A program made the position numbers and the translations under genes. Below, in pieces: positions 61,031 through 64,000 of a DNA stretch of 64,000 bases. Below the pieces are notes generated by a model. It was not told the DNA's origin. It saw only the letters and a program-made list of their open reading frames with translations, and ran no database searches. This stretch comes from Cytobacillus firmus (GTDB lineage Bacteria > Bacillota > Bacilli > Bacillales > Cytobacillaceae). Within the stretch, counting starts at the first letter, position 1; each line of letters opens with the position of its first letter. Where the stretch lies: positions 2,938,001-3,002,000 of the forward strand of contig NZ_CP098323.1 in NCBI RefSeq assembly GCF_023657595.1, given 5' to 3'.

Positions 61031-64000
61031 TTGGATCGTTTTTTCAGGTGGGTTGTCAGATCCCTGTTTGCCCCTGTCTCTGGTACCGCAGGAGCAATCG
61101 CAAGTACTATGGGCTTTTTTCTGGCATTTTTACCTTTGGATAGTTACAGAGTTTCATTGTTGTTTGCTTGTTCACTGTTTCTGCGCCTTAATATTATTGC
61201 CTTGTTCCTGGGCTCTCTGATTACTGTTTTTATCCCATACATACATAAGCTGCCTTACATGGATTTTGGCCCATTAGACGATTTCTGGCTGATTTCAAAT
61301 CTTAAAAGCGGAATATTATCTTCCGATTCAGTTGTTTCAGGTATTTTAGGAGGGATTGTTGGACTTGTCTGCTATTTTTTCTTCCACTGGTTTTATAATC
61401 TGGGGCTGAAAACAAATGATGGAAAACAGGAATCTATATTTCTTGATCCAGCTAAACGGCGCTGGTCTCTAATCAAACGAATGACTGCAGGCTTCGTTCT
61501 ATTAATTGCAGTGATATCAGCATTTTTTATTGAGAGCCTTAATACGGCTCCCAAGGTACCTGCATTGAATCTGGAGCAGCACACTTCAAGCCAACAAATA
61601 GAGCCGATTGACACACCCTTCCATGAAAAGGATACGGCATCTCGGGCTCTGGAAACAAACTCTGCTGCCAAAATTCCAGAAAATCAAGATCAAGAAGTGT
61701 ATGGATTCTATGTCAATTGGGACGAGAATAGTAAAATATCTTTCAAGAAAAATAAAGAGTCAATAACTACTTTGGTACCTGAATGGATGCAGGTTACACC
61801 AGATCTAAAGGTCAATTCCTCCATTGACCCATCCATTGTAAAAGAAGCTAAAGAACATCAAATCAAGGTTTTGCCATTAGTAAATAATTTTATAGACGGC
61901 AAATGGGATTCAGATGTTCTGCATAGGTTATTCACTGTTCCAGGGGCAGAAGATCGCTTTATTGAAGAAATGATTTTTTATGTGGTATCAAATAATTTCG
62001 ATGGGATTAATATTGACTTCGAAGCGATTAAACCCTCTGACCGGGATCATTTTACACGATTCATGAGTAAGGTGTACAAAGCCTTTCATAAGGTAGATTT
62101 AATGGTAACATTGGATGTTCCGCCGAATGATGAAAGCTATGATTATGCTTCTTTGGCTAAATACGCCGACCGTGTCATTGTGATGCTTTATGACCAGCAT
62201 TACTCCATGAGCGCACCAGGGCCTGTCGCTCAAACAGATTGGGTAAAGGAGAACTTGAATCAAACTGATATTCCCTCCGACAAATTGGTTGCAGGCCTGG
62301 GAACATACGGTTACAACTGGGAAGAAAATTCAAGTGAACCCGCAGCTGAAATGACGTTTGGGGATATCATGAAGATGGGCAGGGAAGCGAACCTCCATAT
62401 CAATTGGAGTATGGAAGCTGGAAACCCCTACTTACGATATACACAGAATGGAAAAAATCATACTGTCTGGTTTTTGGATGCTGCTACTTTTTATAACCAG
62501 ATGAACCTTGCGCTAAATAGCGATTCTACCGGGATTGCCATATGGCGGCTCGGTTCCGAGGATCCTTCGATTTGGAATTTTCTTGACAAGACTAATGAAG
62601 CCAAAAAACCATCTCAAGTGCTTAGTACCTTTGATAGTCATTTTTCAGCCATTCATACTAGTAACGGAGAGGTAATGCAAATTGCTTCAGAAACAGAAAA
62701 AGGAAAAAGGACAATTGAATTGGCTTCGAATGGAATGATAGAAAAGGAATCCTATGTCAAATACCCAAAGCCTTTTGAAGTAATCCGCCATGGAAAATCA
62801 AGTAAAAAAGAAGTCGTCCTTACGTTTGATGACGGTCCTGATCCAGCCTACACTCCGGAAATACTGGACATATTGAACAGGTATCAGGTGAAAGGCACTT
62901 TTTTTGTCGTAGGGGAAAATGCGCTGATGCATCCTCAGCTTGTTAAAAGAATTTATGATGAGGAGCATGAAATTGGAAACCATACCTTTACACATCCAGA
63001 TATTACATCCATCACACCTTCTCGTTTGCGGATGGAACTAAATGCAACACAACGCTTAATTCAAGGCATAACCGGCCATTCTATGACTCTTTTTCGGCCA
63101 CCTTACATTGCAGATACGGAGCTTAGTACAAAACAAGAGCAGCTTCCTGTTTTGGAAGCCCAGAAACTTGGCTATACCATGGTCGGCCAATCCATTGACT
63201 CTGGAGATTGGCAAGGAGCCACAGTTGATGATCTTGTAAATCAAACATTGGATCAGCTGTCAGAAGGAAATGTCATTTTGCTTCATGATGCCGGCGGTGA
63301 CCGCTCCAAAACAGTTGAGGCCCTTCCGATTATTATTGAAACACTTAAAGGCCGCGGCTATACATTTTCAACTACTGCCGGCTTAATTGGGAAAAGTGAC
63401 AGTGAGATCATGCCTTTTGCTGATCAGGAAAACCCTTATTCTGTATATAATAGTGCCGTTTTTAAAATCCTTAAAAACTGGAATACCGGCATCAGCTTTT
63501 TGTTTTATTCAGCCATCCTTTTAGGAATTTTGCGTCTGATTTTTCTTGTTTTCCTGTCCAGGAAACAGGTTAAGAGGTATAAAGAGACAAAGCTTGACCC
63601 TGGATTTACTCCATATGTCAGTGTAGTCATTGCTGCTTATAATGAGGAAAAGGTCATCTGCAAAACTATAGATTCTATTTTAACCAGTGACTATTCTGCT
63701 TTTGAAATACTGGTTATTGATGATGGCTCAAAGGATCAGACGGCCCGTGCCGTTGAGGAAGCTTTTGCAGACAATTCCCGCGTCAGATTAATTAAAAAAG
63801 CCAATGGCGGAAAATCTTCAGCTGTAAACCTTGGATTCAAGGAAGCTAAGGGGGAAATTGTGATTGCTTTAGATGCCGATACGCTTATCGCCGAAAATGC
63901 TATTTCACTGCTTGTCAGCCATTTTAAAGATGATCAGGTGGCTGCTGTGTCAGGTAATGTCAAGGTTGGCAATAAAGGGAATCTTCTGACGAACTGGCAG
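61031..64000 (+). CDS. GH18-CE4-GT2 fusion, cell-surface polysaccharide enzyme (partial, runs off window)
   Basis: TTG at 61031 has GGGAGGAA 6 nt upstream, and 990 codons stay open to the window end. Order of parts: about four membrane helices (1-120), another at about 150-170, a GH18-like domain with catalytic DGINIDFE (324-331), and a CE4 deacetylase with TFDDGPD (598-604), HTFTHP (651-656), RPPY (689-692) and LLHDAGG (750-756). A membrane helix (about 821-845) and a GT2 domain with AAYNEEK, IDDGSKD (D897, D898) and DAD (948-950) follow. It likely synthesises, deacetylates and trims an N-acetylglucosamine polymer, like PgaB plus PgaC in one chain (inference). Confidence 0.9.
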   Translation, partial: MDRFFRWVVRSLFAPVSGTAGAIASTMGFFLAFLPLDSYRVSLLFACSLFLRLNIIALFLGSLITVFIPYIHKLPYMDFGPLDDFWLISNLKSGILSSDSVVSGILGGIVGLVCYFFFHWFYNLGLKTNDGKQESIFLDPAKRRWSLIKRMTAGFVLLIAVISAFFIESLNTAPKVPALNLEQHTSSQQIEPIDTPFHEKDTASRALETNSAAKIPENQDQEVYGFYVNWDENSKISFKKNKESITTLVPEWMQVTPDLKVNSSIDPSIVKEAKEHQIKVLPLVNNFIDGKWDSDVLHRLFTVPGAEDRFIEEMIFYVVSNNFDGINIDFEAIKPSDRDHFTRFMSKVYKAFHKVDLMVTLDVPPNDESYDYASLAKYADRVIVMLYDQHYSMSAPGPVAQTDWVKENLNQTDIPSDKLVAGLGTYGYNWEENSSEPAAEMTFGDIMKMGREANLHINWSMEAGNPYLRYTQNGKNHTVWFLDAATFYNQMNLALNSDSTGIAIWRLGSEDPSIWNFLDKTNEAKKPSQVLSTFDSHFSAIHTSNGEVMQIASETEKGKRTIELASNGMIEKESYVKYPKPFEVIRHGKSSKKEVVLTFDDGPDPAYTPEILDILNRYQVKGTFFVVGENALMHPQLVKRIYDEEHEIGNHTFTHPDITSITPSRLRMELNATQRLIQGITGHSMTLFRPPYIADTELSTKQEQLPVLEAQKLGYTMVGQSIDSGDWQGATVDDLVNQTLDQLSEGNVILLHDAGGDRSKTVEALPIIIETLKGRGYTFSTTAGLIGKSDSEIMPFADQENPYSVYNSAVFKILKNWNTGISFLFYSAILLGILRLIFLVFLSRKQVKRYKETKLDPGFTPYVSVVIAAYNEEKVICKTIDSILTSDYSAFEILVIDDGSKDQTARAVEEAFADNSRVRLIKKANGGKSSAVNLGFKEAKGEIVIALDADTLIAENAISLLVSHFKDDQVAAVSGNVKVGNKGNLLTNWQ

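Overview
The window looks like a chromosome segment of an aerobic, Gram-positive Bacillaceae bacterium (Cytobacillus/Mesobacillus/Bacillus type). The evidence is AGGAGG-type ribosome binding sites, GTG/TTG starts, short rho-independent terminators, an RsbR-type stressosome protein behind a sigma-B-like promoter, and Bacillus families such as YwaF, YqcI/YcgG, DUF421 and YitT. No rRNA, tRNA, phage, transposase or CRISPR array was seen. The species assignment is inference.

Layout. 1-620: tandem array of a 51-52 bp repeat. 621-2900: a MutS2-like ATPase without the Smr domain, behind a long structured leader with a 7-codon ORF and a terminator-like hairpin. 2957-6107: small lipoprotein, HAD phosphatase, CutC, asparaginase. 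6136-16034 (minus strand): ROK regulator, two sugar isomerase/epimerase-like proteins flanking a Gfo/Idh/MocA dehydrogenase, and a complete Opp/Dpp-type ABC importer. 16100-17150: AT-rich dyads, a gene remnant, a small coiled-coil-like gene and a highly folded non-coding block. 17193-27529: YwaF-like protein, RsbR paralogue, YqcI/YcgG protein, DUF421 protein, isochorismatase-like hydrolase, two membrane proteins, then an MMPL transporter with a two-component system.

27684-36365 is the detoxification region. An arsR-arsB-arsC operon ends in a HesB-like gene with an in-frame UGA followed by a good bacterial SECIS-like hairpin, so it is probably a selenoprotein. Upstream lies a second unit: a Cys-rich MarR regulator, a Cys-tailed flavoprotein, a small protein, an MFS exporter and an ArsN1-like acetyltransferase, with matching dyads in front of the regulator and the flavoprotein. 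A TetR regulator and a paired SMR pump with identical operators follow.

36559-45054: SDR, PadR, a CynX-like MFS transporter, a second 51-52 bp array in inverted orientation, a divergent MocR regulator/EamA exporter pair, and a YeiH-type anion exporter with a LysR regulator. 45107-55459: taurine dissimilation genes (GntR, alanine dehydrogenase, taurine:pyruvate aminotransferase, Xsc) with a sodium symporter, an amidohydrolase and an APC permease. Tpa makes sulfoacetaldehyde and alanine, Ald regenerates pyruvate, Xsc releases sulfite and acetyl phosphate, and the YeiH-type exporter could remove the sulfur anion. 55675-64000: nucleoside deaminase, an 0.8 kb array of 20/21 bp repeats, a YitT-like protein, a 2OG-Fe(II) oxygenase, a 39-aa Cys-containing protein, a flavin amine oxidase, and the start of a GH18-CE4-GT2 fusion that runs off the end.
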